From Corynebacterium mendelii (GTDB taxonomy: Bacteria > Actinomycetota > Actinomycetes > Mycobacteriales > Mycobacteriaceae): a stretch of DNA of 45,041 nucleotides. Where the stretch lies: assembly GCF_017307055.1 (NCBI RefSeq), contig NZ_JAFLEQ010000011.1, forward strand, positions 46,093 through 91,133, written 5' to 3'. Under the pieces are notes generated by a model. The model did no database searches. It was not told the DNA's origin and saw only the letters and a list, made by a program, of their open reading frames with translations. The position numbers and the translations under genes were made by a program. Below, in pieces: positions 34,200 to 42,237 of this stretch (positions are counted from its first letter, which is position 1; each line of letters opens with the position of its first letter).

Positions 34200-35582
34200 G
34201 TGACGTATCTGAAACGACTTGCCGCCCGCCGCACCGAACGGCTGCTGTTTGTGCTGGTGCTGGCGATTGTGGCGGCAGCTGCCACCGCCACCGGCGCCAG
34301 TGTGACCTCCCCGCACTACAGTCTCGACACCCGCTGGTTCATCATCGCCTGCGCGGTCACACTGCTGGTGGTCCACCTGGTGATCACCGCTGTTGTTCCG
34401 TCCTCCGACCAGATCATCATGCCGTGTGTGGCCCTGCTCAACGGGGTGGGCATCGTCATGCTCCACCGGCTGGACGCGGCTTCCCTGGATAGGGCGGATC
34501 GCAACCCGCAGTACATTCCGGTTGTGGCCGGCCCGTCACAGCTACGGTTCACCCTGCTGGGGTTGGTGGTGTTTGTCCTGGTGGCGGTGGTGGTGCGCAA
34601 TGGCGCGAAGCTGGCAGGCTACGCGAATCTGCTGGGTTTGGCCGGTCTGGTGATGCTGCTGGTGGCCCTGCTGTGGCCGGGTGACCGGCTTGATGACACC
34701 ACCCGGATCTGGATCTCCATCGGGGGGCGCAGCATCCAGCCGGGCGAGTTGGCGAAAATCCTCCTGATCATCTACTTCGCCTATTTCCTCAGCGAGCACC
34801 GGCATTCCTTCAATCTGGCGGGAACGAAAAAGTTCGGGATTGTCTTCCCCCGGCTGCGCGATGTCGCCCAGGTGGTGGTGTTCTGGGGTGTGGCGATGGT
34901 GATTTTGGTCTTCCAGAACGATTTCGGCCCGGTGCTGCTGCTGTTCGGTACCGCGGTGGCGATGCTGTACATGGCCACCGGCCGCACCAGCCTGGTGGGT
35001 CTGGGTTTGGTGCTCATCGGTGTCGGCGGGTGGATCATGTACCACGTGTCGGAGAAAATCCAGCAGCGCATCCAGGGCCTGGATCCGCTGTCTGACCCGA
35101 CCAACACCACCTACCAGGCGGCGGAAGCAATGTTTTCCTGGTCGTGGGGCGGGTTGACCGGCACCGGTTTGGGGCGCGGCTGGCCGCAGGATGTTCCGGT
35201 GGCCCACACCGACTTCATTCTCACCGCCTTCGGTGAGGAAACCGGTCTTGCCGGTGTCAGTGCCCTGATTGTCGTCAGCACCCTGATTGTGGCGCGCGGC
35301 CTGGTGGCTGCGCTGGCGGCCGCGGATCCGTTCAGCAAACTGATGGCCGGCGGTTTCGCGGTGATCATGATGATCCAGCTGTTCACCGTGGTGGCGGGTA
35401 CGTCCGCACTGCTGCCGATGACCGGTTTGACCACACCGTTTGTCAGTGCGGGCGGATCGTCACTGGTGAGCAGCTATATTCTGGTGGCGCTGCTGATGCG
35501 GATATCGGATACCGCCTACCGGGGGCACCGCCGCCCCGCGGCCGCGCGCAGGCCGGCCACGGTGATGGGGGGCGGGCAGTGA
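34200..35582 (+). CDS. rodA: RodA/FtsW-family peptidoglycan glycosyltransferase
   Basis: 460 aa from GTG 34200; GGGAGGTGA at 34179-34187 lies inside the end of pstP. A SEDS-family polytopic protein (about ten helices) that polymerises lipid II into glycan strands together with a class B PBP. Signature sequences: GGRSIQPGELAKILLIIYFAYFL, FQNDFGPVLLLFGTAVAMLY, the conserved GGLTGTGLGRG and TDFILTAFGEE near the end, and GLTTPFVSAGGSSLVSSYI. All in the expected order. Stop overlaps the pbpA start (GTGA at 35579-35582). Confidence 0.95.
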   Translation: MTYLKRLAARRTERLLFVLVLAIVAAAATATGASVTSPHYSLDTRWFIIACAVTLLVVHLVITAVVPSSDQIIMPCVALLNGVGIVMLHRLDAASLDRADRNPQYIPVVAGPSQLRFTLLGLVVFVLVAVVVRNGAKLAGYANLLGLAGLVMLLVALLWPGDRLDDTTRIWISIGGRSIQPGELAKILLIIYFAYFLSEHRHSFNLAGTKKFGIVFPRLRDVAQVVVFWGVAMVILVFQNDFGPVLLLFGTAVAMLYMATGRTSLVGLGLVLIGVGGWIMYHVSEKIQQRIQGLDPLSDPTNTTYQAAEAMFSWSWGGLTGTGLGRGWPQDVPVAHTDFILTAFGEETGLAGVSALIVVSTLIVARGLVAALAAADPFSKLMAGGFAVIMMIQLFTVVAGTSALLPMTGLTTPFVSAGGSSLVSSYILVALLMRISDTAYRGHRRPAAARRPATVMGGGQ

Positions 35583-37045
35583 ACAGATCGATCCGTGCTG
35601 TGGCCCTGGTGTGCATGCTGCTGCTGGTGGTGATGATCGGCAGCCTGACCCGGGTGCAGGTCATTGCCCGTGACACCTATGTCAGCAACGAATACAACAA
35701 GCGCGCCACCTACGAGATGAAGTCGGTGCAGCGGGGTGCGATCACCGCCGGCGGGCTGGTGCTGGCGGCCTCCGAGAAAGGCCCCGACGGGTTTTTCCAC
35801 CGCACCTATCCCACCGACCTGACCGCCTACGGGCCGGTGGTGGGGTTTGCCTCCGACATCTACGGGCTGTCGGGGCTGGAGAAATCCCACAATGCGGTGC
35901 TGTCGGGCAAAAACCTGGGCACCTCAGTCAGCGGAATCAGGAACTATCTGTCCGGCAAACCGACGGTGGGGGCCACCGTGGAGCTGACCCTCAACCCGCA
36001 GGCGCAGACCACCGCCTACCGGATGATGGCGGAGAAAAACTTCACCGGCGCGGTGGTGGCGCTGCGCCCGTCGACCGGGGAAGTGCTGGCCATGGCATCA
36101 ACCCCGTCGTACAATCCGGCGCTGCTCGCCGACCCTTCCACCGCCCGGGACACCTGGCAGGAGTTGACCACCCCGCCCCTGGCGGAGAACAAACCCCTGG
36201 TCAACCATGCCACCCAGATTGTTCTGCCGCCCGGATCCACATTCAAGGTCATCACCACCGCGGCAGCGTTGGCCAGCGGGCGCTACACCCCCGAGTCGCG
36301 GCTGACCGCCGCGTCCTCGATCACGCTGCCCGGATCAACCGCCACCCTGGAAAACTACGGGGGCGAGCACTGCGGCCCGGAGGCCGACACCAGTCTTCTC
36401 AACGCCTTCCAGCGTTCCTGCAACACCGCTTTCGCCGAACTGGGGGTGGCTGTCGGGGACAAGGATCTGGTGTCGATGGCCGACCAGTTCGGGGTCACCG
36501 ACACCTATGATCTGGGCCTGCCCTACCAGCCGGGCACCGTGGGGGATCTGTCGCAGGATTCGGTGCGCGCCCAGTCGGCGATCGGCCAGCATGATGTGGG
36601 TATGACGGTGCTGGAAAACGCGGTGGTGGCCGCCACCATCGCCAATGGTGGTGTCCGCATGGAACCCCATGTGGTCTCCCGTGTCCAGGCCCCGGATCTG
36701 TCACCGGTTACGGTGACCAAACCAAAGGAGTTGTCCCGGCCCGTGAGTGAACAAGTCGCCGAACAAATCACCCAGATGATGCTGGCCAGTGAACGCTTCT
36801 CCGGGGGGCGCAGTGGTCTGGCCTCGAAAACCGGCACCGCCGAACACGGTGTCGATTCGCGTTCCTCCGCACCGCACGCCTGGTACATCGCTTTTGATCC
36901 GGGCAAGGACGTGGCGGTGGCCGTGGTGGTCGAAAACGGCGGCGACCGTGGCCGGGAGGCCACCGGCGCCACGGTGGCCGCCCCCATCGGCCGGGCGGTG
37001 ATCGCCGCGGCGGAAACAGTCCCGGCGGGTGGTGGTCAGTCATGA
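35579..37045 (+). CDS. pbpA: PbpA, class B penicillin-binding protein (transpeptidase)
   Basis: 488 aa from GTG 35579. One N-terminal membrane helix (VALVCMLLLVVMIGSL), a PBP dimerisation domain to ~150, and a transpeptidase domain with all three active-site motifs: nucleophile Ser in LPPGSTFKVITT, SCN in QRSCNTAFAELG and KTG in LASKTGTAEHG. It cross-links peptidoglycan made by RodA. Length matches mycobacterial PbpA (~490). The 3' end overlaps pknA by 4 nt (ATGA 37042-37045), so the pair is translationally coupled. Confidence 0.95.
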   Translation: MNRSIRAVALVCMLLLVVMIGSLTRVQVIARDTYVSNEYNKRATYEMKSVQRGAITAGGLVLAASEKGPDGFFHRTYPTDLTAYGPVVGFASDIYGLSGLEKSHNAVLSGKNLGTSVSGIRNYLSGKPTVGATVELTLNPQAQTTAYRMMAEKNFTGAVVALRPSTGEVLAMASTPSYNPALLADPSTARDTWQELTTPPLAENKPLVNHATQIVLPPGSTFKVITTAAALASGRYTPESRLTAASSITLPGSTATLENYGGEHCGPEADTSLLNAFQRSCNTAFAELGVAVGDKDLVSMADQFGVTDTYDLGLPYQPGTVGDLSQDSVRAQSAIGQHDVGMTVLENAVVAATIANGGVRMEPHVVSRVQAPDLSPVTVTKPKELSRPVSEQVAEQITQMMLASERFSGGRSGLASKTGTAEHGVDSRSSAPHAWYIAFDPGKDVAVAVVVENGGDRGREATGATVAAPIGRAVIAAAETVPAGGGQS

Positions 37046-38799
37046 GCGATCACCCGGAGCAGACCCTGGGGCGGGAACAGCAGCAGCTGCAGGCCCTGAT
37101 CGGTGACGACTACCGGCTGCAGTTCATTATCGGCCACGGCGGCATGGCCACGGTGTGGCTGGCCCACGACATGCTGCACGGCCGGGATGTGGCGCTGAAA
37201 GTGCTGCGCCCGGAATTTTCCGACAACCACGAATTTCTGTCGCGTTTCCGCAACGAAGCCACCGCGGCGCGGGCAATCGAATCAGTCAACGTGGTCAAAA
37301 CCTACGACTACCGGGAGGTCACCGCCCCGGCGGGCAACACGTTCTGTTTCATCGTCATGGAATACGTGCGCGGTGAATCCCTGGCCGATCTGATCCACCG
37401 CCGCGGCAAACTCGAAGAACCTTTGGCTTTGGATGTCATTGAGCAGGCCGCCCACGGCCTGGCGGTGATCCACTCCATGGGCATGGTGCACCGGGATGTC
37501 AAACCCGGCAATCTGCTGATCACCGAAGACGGGACGGTGAAAATCACCGACTTCGGCATCGCCAAAGCCGCGGCCGCTGTCCCGCTGACCCGCACCGGCA
37601 TGGTGGTCGGCACCGTGCAGTATGTCTCCCCGGAGCAGGCCCAGGGCACCGATGTGGATCCGGCCAGTGACGTCTACTCCCTGGCTGTGGTCGGCTTCGA
37701 ACTGCTCAGCGGCCACCGGCCGTTCAGCGGCGATTCGTCGGTGAGTGTGGCCATCGCCCACATCAACACCCCCGCCCCGCAGCTGCCCGGATCGGTCACC
37801 GACCACACCCGGGAACTGATCGGTTTGGCGCTGCGCAAGGATCCGGCCCGCCGCTACGCCGACGGCGGTGAATTCGCGCAGGCGATCTGCGCGGTACGCA
37901 TCGGCCAGCGGCCGCCGCTGCCGCATGCCGCCGCGGTCGCCGACACCGCAGCGCCGTCCCACCCGGCCGACCCGGAAGCCCGGCTGGCGCTGGGCCGGGC
38001 GACCGTGCCGACGACCACCTACCCGGAGGACCGCCGGCCCGGCGGGCGGGCCATGCCCGCCGCCATCCGCCCGGCGGTGGTCGAATCCGGCGGTTCGACC
38101 GGGAAACTGTGGGTCCTGGTCGCGGTCCTGGTGGCCATGGCCCTGGCGGTGGCCGCCATCGCCTATGCGGCCACCCGCCCCCCGTCAACCCCCACCACCC
38201 CGCCGGTGACCCACCTGCCGCCGGTCACCGGCGCCCCCACCGCACCGCCGGCGCCGGTCACCCCGACCGAACAAGCCCCCACCACCACCGACAGTGATGC
38301 GGCCCGCCGGGAGGAACAGCAGCGCCGGGAAGAAGAACAACGGCGCCGCGAGGAACAGCAGCGCCGCGAGGAACAACAGCGCCGCGAGGAACAGCAGCGG
38401 CGGGAGGAACAGCAGCGGCGCCGGGAAGAAGAGCAGCGCCGGGAAGAAGAACAACGGCGCCGCGAGCAGCAGTCGTCGGCGGTGGCAACCACCCGGAATA
38501 TCACCACCACCGTCACCGTTCCCCCGGTCCAGCCCCCGACCAGCCAGGCCAGCCCCACCAGTCGGCCCGCCGCGACAGCCACCGGCGGTGCTGCCCCGTC
38601 GGCGAGCACCCCGCCGGCCCCGTCGGCCACCGGCGGTGCTGCCCCGTCGGCGACCGGCGCTGACCGGGCGCCGGGCGCATCCGGCCAGCCGGAGCGGACC
38701 GGCGTGTCCGGGCCATCCTCGCGCGGCACCGGTACCGGCAACACTGACAATTCCGCCGACGGCGCCGACGGCGCCCGCGCCCCCGAGGAGGCGTTGTGA
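37042..38799 (+). CDS. pknA: PknA, membrane Ser/Thr kinase with an unusual charged helix
   Basis: 585 aa. Kinase domain ~1-280: GHGGMATVWLAHDMLHGRDVALKVL (Gly loop and Lys), the HRDVKPGNLLI catalytic loop, DFGIAKAAAAVPLTRTG with activation-loop threonines, and VGTVQYVSPEQAQG. A linker leads to one membrane helix at ~356-378 (WVLVAVLVAMALAVAAIAYAAT). The external part begins with a Pro/Thr stretch, then ~55 residues of Arg/Glu/Gln-only repeats (423-478), then a Thr/Pro/Ala/Ser-rich tail. PknA controls division and elongation proteins. Mycobacterial PknA is ~430 aa with a short outer tail; the extra 150 residues are the peculiar part. Overlaps both neighbours by 4 nt. Confidence 0.95.
   Translation: MSDHPEQTLGREQQQLQALIGDDYRLQFIIGHGGMATVWLAHDMLHGRDVALKVLRPEFSDNHEFLSRFRNEATAARAIESVNVVKTYDYREVTAPAGNTFCFIVMEYVRGESLADLIHRRGKLEEPLALDVIEQAAHGLAVIHSMGMVHRDVKPGNLLITEDGTVKITDFGIAKAAAAVPLTRTGMVVGTVQYVSPEQAQGTDVDPASDVYSLAVVGFELLSGHRPFSGDSSVSVAIAHINTPAPQLPGSVTDHTRELIGLALRKDPARRYADGGEFAQAICAVRIGQRPPLPHAAAVADTAAPSHPADPEARLALGRATVPTTTYPEDRRPGGRAMPAAIRPAVVESGGSTGKLWVLVAVLVAMALAVAAIAYAATRPPSTPTTPPVTHLPPVTGAPTAPPAPVTPTEQAPTTTDSDAARREEQQRREEEQRRREEQQRREEQQRREEQQRREEQQRRREEEQRREEEQRRREQQSSAVATTRNITTTVTVPPVQPPTSQASPTSRPAATATGGAAPSASTPPAPSATGGAAPSATGADRAPGASGQPERTGVSGPSSRGTGTGNTDNSADGADGARAPEEAL
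38308..38474 (+). repeat. Low-complexity Arg/Glu/Gln-coding repeat in pknA
   Basis: Imperfect tandem units such as CGCCGCGAGGAACAGCAG, repeated about nine to ten times, encode alternating EEQQRR and EEEQRRR. On the extracellular side it should form a long single alpha-helix with i to i+4 Glu-Arg pairs. Slippage-prone. Confidence 0.85.
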
Positions 38800-40817
38800 C
38801 AGACAATCTTCTGGCCGGCCGCTACAAGCTCGGGTTCATCATCGGCTCCGGGGGGATGGCTGATGTCTACGCCACCACCGACACGATGCTGGGCCGCGAT
38901 GTGGCGGTGAAAATGATGCGCTCGAACCTGGCCAGTGACGAGGTGTTCCGGGAACGCTTCCGCCGGGAGGCGCAGAACGCGGCAAAACTCAACCATGACG
39001 CGATCGTGCAAATCTATGACACCGGGGAAACCGACATCAACGGCGTCCAGGTGCCCTATATCGTCATGGAGCGTGTCCAGGGCCGCACATTGCGCGACAT
39101 TGTCCACGAGGACGGCCCCTACACCCCGGTGGACGCAGCCAAAATCCTGCTGCCGGTGTGTTCTGCGCTGCAGCATTCCCACGAGCAGGGCATTGTGCAC
39201 CGCGACGTCAAACCCGCCAACATCATGATCACCAACACCGGTGACGTGAAAATCATGGACTTCGGCATCGCCCGGGTCACCGGCGATGCGGCCGCCTCCA
39301 TGACCCAAACCCAGGCGGTGATCGGTACCGCCCAATACCTGTCCCCGGAACAGGCCCGCGGCAAATCAGCAGACGCCAGATCCGATGTCTACGCCCTGGG
39401 GTGTGTCCTCTACGAGGCGGTGACCGGCAACCCGCCGTTTGAGGCCGATTCACCTTTCGCGGTGGCCTACAAGCATGTGCAGGAAAACCCGGTCCAGCCG
39501 TCGACACTGATCCCGGATTTAAGCCCCACAGCGGCCGTCAACATCGACTCGGTGGTGCTGACCGCCATGGCGAAAAACCCGGCCGACCGCTACCAGTCGG
39601 CCGCGGAACTGGGCAAAGACCTGCAACTGGTCAGCCGTAACGCGGTCAGCTTCGCGGCGAAAGCCCACCTGGCGCCAGCCGCCGGGAACCGGCACGGCGT
39701 GGCCAACCCGATTACCGCCGAAACAGCCGCCGTCACCGTGGTGCAGCGGTCGGTTCCCGACCACCACAGCCACCACGCCCCCGACGGCGGGCACCCGGAC
39801 GGCCCGCCCGGGCCCGGTGCCCCGGCCCCGGCCGGCCGGCACGCCGCCGAACCCGTCCCGGCCGAGTCCGGCCGCACCGGCGGGGTGCTGACAGCTGTCA
39901 TCGGTGTGCTGGCAGTCACCGTCATCATTGTCGGCGCGTTTTTCACCTGGGACTATCTCACCGGGGGGCGGGAAACAACCGCCACCATCCCGCAGCTGGC
40001 GGGCCACAGCCAACAGGATGCCACCACAGATCTGGAAAACCTGGGGTTGGTGGTCACCGCCACCACCGAAGCCTCCCCGGATATTGCCGAAGGCGCCGTC
40101 ATCGCCACCAACCCGGGGGCCGGTTCCCAGCTGAAAACAGGATCCACGGTGGTGATCAGTGTCTCCTCGGGGCAAACCCTGACCACGGTACCCAGCGTGA
40201 AAAACCGCACCACCGAAGTCGCGGCCACCATACTGGAGCGCGCCGGGCTGCTGCTGGATACCGAAGTGAGGGAAGAAACCAGCGACACCGTCGCCGCCGG
40301 GCGGGTCATCGACCAGGATCCGTCCCCCACCGAGCAGGTGGCCAAAGGATCAAAAGTCACCATCACCGTCTCCACCGGGGCCGGCACCCAGCGGGTGCCG
40401 GTGATCACCGGGCAGAAGTGGCAGCAGGCCGAATCCAATCTGATCGCCGCCGGATTCACCCCGGTGGTCCAAAACATTGACTCCGAGCTGCCGGAAGGCA
40501 CCGTCGTCGACTGCGAACACGAAGGCACCGACCAGCCGACGGGTTCGTCCATCGTGGTCAAAGTATCCAACGGGCTGCTGGTGTCGATGCCCGATCTGAC
40601 CGGCATGAATCCCGACCAGGCTTTCCAGGCGCTGCGGGCGGCCGGGTGGATCGCCCCGCAGACCTCACTGCTCAGCCAGCCGGTACCCACCGGATCCCTG
40701 GTGGAATCCGGGCTGATCCAGTCACAGACCCCGCTGCCCGGCGACATGCTGAAAAACGACGGCCTGGTCAGCATCCGGGTCGGCTCCTTTGATCCGCTGG
40801 CCGCCTTCGGCAACTAG
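38796..40817 (+). CDS. pknB: PknB, Ser/Thr kinase with four PASTA domains
   Basis: 673 aa from GTG 38796. Kinase domain ~1-275: [60 protein letters not shown] with the activation-loop TQT, and [10 protein letters not shown]. One membrane helix at ~362-389 ([19 protein letters not shown]). Four extracellular PASTA domains (~400-673), each ending in a ISVSSG/VTVSTG/VKVSNG-type strand, bind muropeptides or lipid II and localise the kinase to growth sites. It phosphorylates FhaA, PknA and peptidoglycan enzymes. Last gene of the cluster; the next gene crgA has its own leader. Confidence 0.96.
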   Translation: MTDNLLAGRYKLGFIIGSGGMADVYATTDTMLGRDVAVKMMRSNLASDEVFRERFRREAQNAAKLNHDAIVQIYDTGETDINGVQVPYIVMERVQGRTLRDIVHEDGPYTPVDAAKILLPVCSALQHSHEQGIVHRDVKPANIMITNTGDVKIMDFGIARVTGDAAASMTQTQAVIGTAQYLSPEQARGKSADARSDVYALGCVLYEAVTGNPPFEADSPFAVAYKHVQENPVQPSTLIPDLSPTAAVNIDSVVLTAMAKNPADRYQSAAELGKDLQLVSRNAVSFAAKAHLAPAAGNRHGVANPITAETAAVTVVQRSVPDHHSHHAPDGGHPDGPPGPGAPAPAGRHAAEPVPAESGRTGGVLTAVIGVLAVTVIIVGAFFTWDYLTGGRETTATIPQLAGHSQQDATTDLENLGLVVTATTEASPDIAEGAVIATNPGAGSQLKTGSTVVISVSSGQTLTTVPSVKNRTTEVAATILERAGLLLDTEVREETSDTVAAGRVIDQDPSPTEQVAKGSKVTITVSTGAGTQRVPVITGQKWQQAESNLIAAGFTPVVQNIDSELPEGTVVDCEHEGTDQPTGSSIVVKVSNGLLVSMPDLTGMNPDQAFQALRAAGWIAPQTSLLSQPVPTGSLVESGLIQSQTPLPGDMLKNDGLVSIRVGSFDPLAAFGN

Positions 40818-40888
40818 CGCCTCCCGCAGGCATGCCGGCGGGTGGTTTTCCCCGTGTTAGATTGGGGTGCGCTAGTCTTTTACACACA

Positions 40889-40925
40889 ACACAGCCCCCG
40901 CGTGATCTGCGTCGGGGGCCCTGTG
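40889..40925 (+). terminator. Hairpin between pknB and crgA
   Basis: ACACAGCCCCCG and CGGGGGCCCTGTG flank a 12-nt loop, with a two-base bulge on the right. It is about 30 nt before the crgA start and about 70 nt after the pknB stop. It is followed by A-rich, not T-rich, sequence, so it may be a leader structure for crgA as much as a terminator. Confidence 0.5.
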
Positions 40926-40954
40926 CCGAAAAACAAACTCTAGGAACGATCCCC

Positions 40955-41218
40955 ATGCCCAAGTCAAAGGTTTCCCGCTCTTCGATGCCCCAGTCGGGTT
41001 CGATCAACCGGACCCCGGTGAAGATCAATTCCTCCGGCACGCCGCTGTGGTACAAGATCCTCATGTTCGGTTTCATGCTGGCCGGACTGTTGTGGCTGGT
41101 GGCCAACTATCTGGTGGGCCCGGACATTGCGTTCATGCGGGAACTCGGCCCGTGGAACTACGGCATCGGTTTCGGGCTGTTCATCGTCGGCCTGCTGATG
41201 ACCATGGGCTGGCGCTGA
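40955..41218 (+). CDS. crgA: CrgA, divisome regulator
   Basis: 87 aa from ATG 40955; TAGGAAC at 40941-40947 serves as ribosome-binding site. Basic soluble N-terminus ([25 protein letters not shown]), then two membrane helices: [23 protein letters not shown] and [17 protein letters not shown], separated by an external loop with LGPWNYGIG. This is the standard CrgA layout (PF06781). CrgA bridges FtsZ, FtsI and other divisome proteins and tunes septation. A TAGTCT near 40873 could be its -10. It is next to pknB as in other corynebacteria. Confidence 0.95.
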   Translation: MPKSKVSRSSMPQSGSINRTPVKINSSGTPLWYKILMFGFMLAGLLWLVANYLVGPDIAFMRELGPWNYGIGFGLFIVGLLMTMGWR

Positions 41219-41243
41219 CCGCCCGCATCAGCTTGGGCGGTCA
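41216..41243 (+). terminator. Hairpin overlapping the crgA stop codon
   Basis: TGACCGCCC (41216-41224) and GGGCGGTCA (41235-41243), a perfect 9-bp stem with a 10-nt loop that includes the crgA stop codon. No T-tract follows. It may end crgA transcription or protect the 3' end. Confidence 0.5.
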
Positions 41244-41339
41244 CACCCCGGTGGCCACGCGGGTTCCACCGGGCGCCCGCCGGATCCTTGTCCGGGGCGG
41301 CCATGTCCCGCCCGGCGCCGCGGTATCCGGGACTGTGGA

Positions 41340-42002
41340 TCACGGTGCGGTCTGCTGCTTGCCCAACAGGCGGGCAATGAGCCTGTCACCGTCCCGGTGC
41401 ACCACAGTCATGCTGCTGTGAGCCGGTGTGGTCCCGCTGGTCGGCCACGCCACAGAAGCGGCGTAACGGCCGGTACCGCGGCCGGCTGGAATGACCAGAT
41501 CAGTGGTGGCCACTTGTCCTGCGGTGGCCACGGCATGCTGCGGCCACGGGCAGACGGACACACCGGCGCAGGCCAGGGTTGCGGTGGCATCCCGGATTCC
41601 GCGCAGTTTCACCACCGCTTCCCGACGGGTCCAGAGGTGGGGGTTGGTTGCGCCTGTGGTGCCGCGGATATCCCCGGCATGGTCGACATCGATACCCACC
41701 GGCCAGTCTGATACAGCCACCACCACCAGGCTGCGGGCATGGCTGACCGAAACGAAACGGCTGCGGGCCACCACCGCCCCGTGGCTGCGGGAGGCGCACT
41801 CCGGGCACAGTCGTGTGCTGTCCGGGGCAAGGGCATCCACCAGGACCTGGGCCACCATGCGCCGACCCCGGTCAGAGGGCTGGGTGAACTGTTGTATCCG
41901 CGTGCTGTCAGCGGGCCGGAGCAGGGTCTTAAGGCGGATGTCCGCGCTGTGGAGACAGGCCCACCAACAAGTGACGGTTGGTGGCTCAGTCGCAGCGGTC
42001 AA
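41340..42002 (-). CDS. Sfp-type 4'-phosphopantetheinyl transferase
   Basis: 220 aa. TTG 42002 is the start because a full consensus AAAGGAGG (complement of 42013-42020) sits 10 nt upstream. It transfers phosphopantetheine from CoA to a Ser of carrier proteins. Family motifs: FVSVSHARSLVVVAVSDWPVGIDVDHAG (magnesium-binding GIDVD) and LWTRREAVVKLRG, equivalent to the W-xx-KEA-xx-K motif with Lys-Glu replaced by Arg-Glu. Two Cys near residues 66-69 (CPEC) recall a metal site seen in some actinobacterial PPTases. It is divergent from the adenylation-carrier-acyltransferase gene 235 bp away, so that carrier (GGTSL Ser) is the obvious substrate; mycolate PKS and FAS could be others. Cytosolic. Confidence 0.85.
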   Translation of the reverse strand: MTAATEPPTVTCWWACLHSADIRLKTLLRPADSTRIQQFTQPSDRGRRMVAQVLVDALAPDSTRLCPECASRSHGAVVARSRFVSVSHARSLVVVAVSDWPVGIDVDHAGDIRGTTGATNPHLWTRREAVVKLRGIRDATATLACAGVSVCPWPQHAVATAGQVATTDLVIPAGRGTGRYAASVAWPTSGTTPAHSSMTVVHRDGDRLIARLLGKQQTAP

Positions 42003-42105
42003 CGGGCCCCTACCTCCTTTAAGTCCTTGTTAAGAAAGGGGGATCAATGCGGTGCTGGAGAATCCTTTTCGCAGCTGGACCTTGAAGAACAGCTGTGCAC
42101 CGGCC

Positions 42106-42134
42106 TTGTTTAGGGTAACCGAACCGTCTATATT
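42106..42134 (+). promoter_or_regulatory. Promoter with DtxR-box-like operator in the spacer
   Basis: TTGTTT (42106-42111), exactly 17 bp, and TATATT (42129-42134) make a near-consensus promoter for the plus-strand gene. The overlapping stretch 42110-42128 (TTAGGGTAACCGAACCGTC) matches 13 of 19 positions of the DtxR consensus TTAGGTTAGCCTAACCTAA, covering the left half best. If real, iron-loaded DtxR would block the promoter. Promoter call is good; the DtxR call is tentative. Confidence 0.5.
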
Positions 42135-42237
42135 GAGGCTATTGTTCTCCGGCCACGCATACTGACGGTGTGGTCGCCCCGTATGGTCATCCGCCCCTTT
42201 GTCCCCTTTTCGTGAGATTGCAGCTTTTTTAACCGAC

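Noticed and set aside
32417..34291. 624-aa minus-strand frame opposite pstP
   Set aside because: Shadow of pstP codon bias; PP2C motifs on the plus strand are unambiguous.
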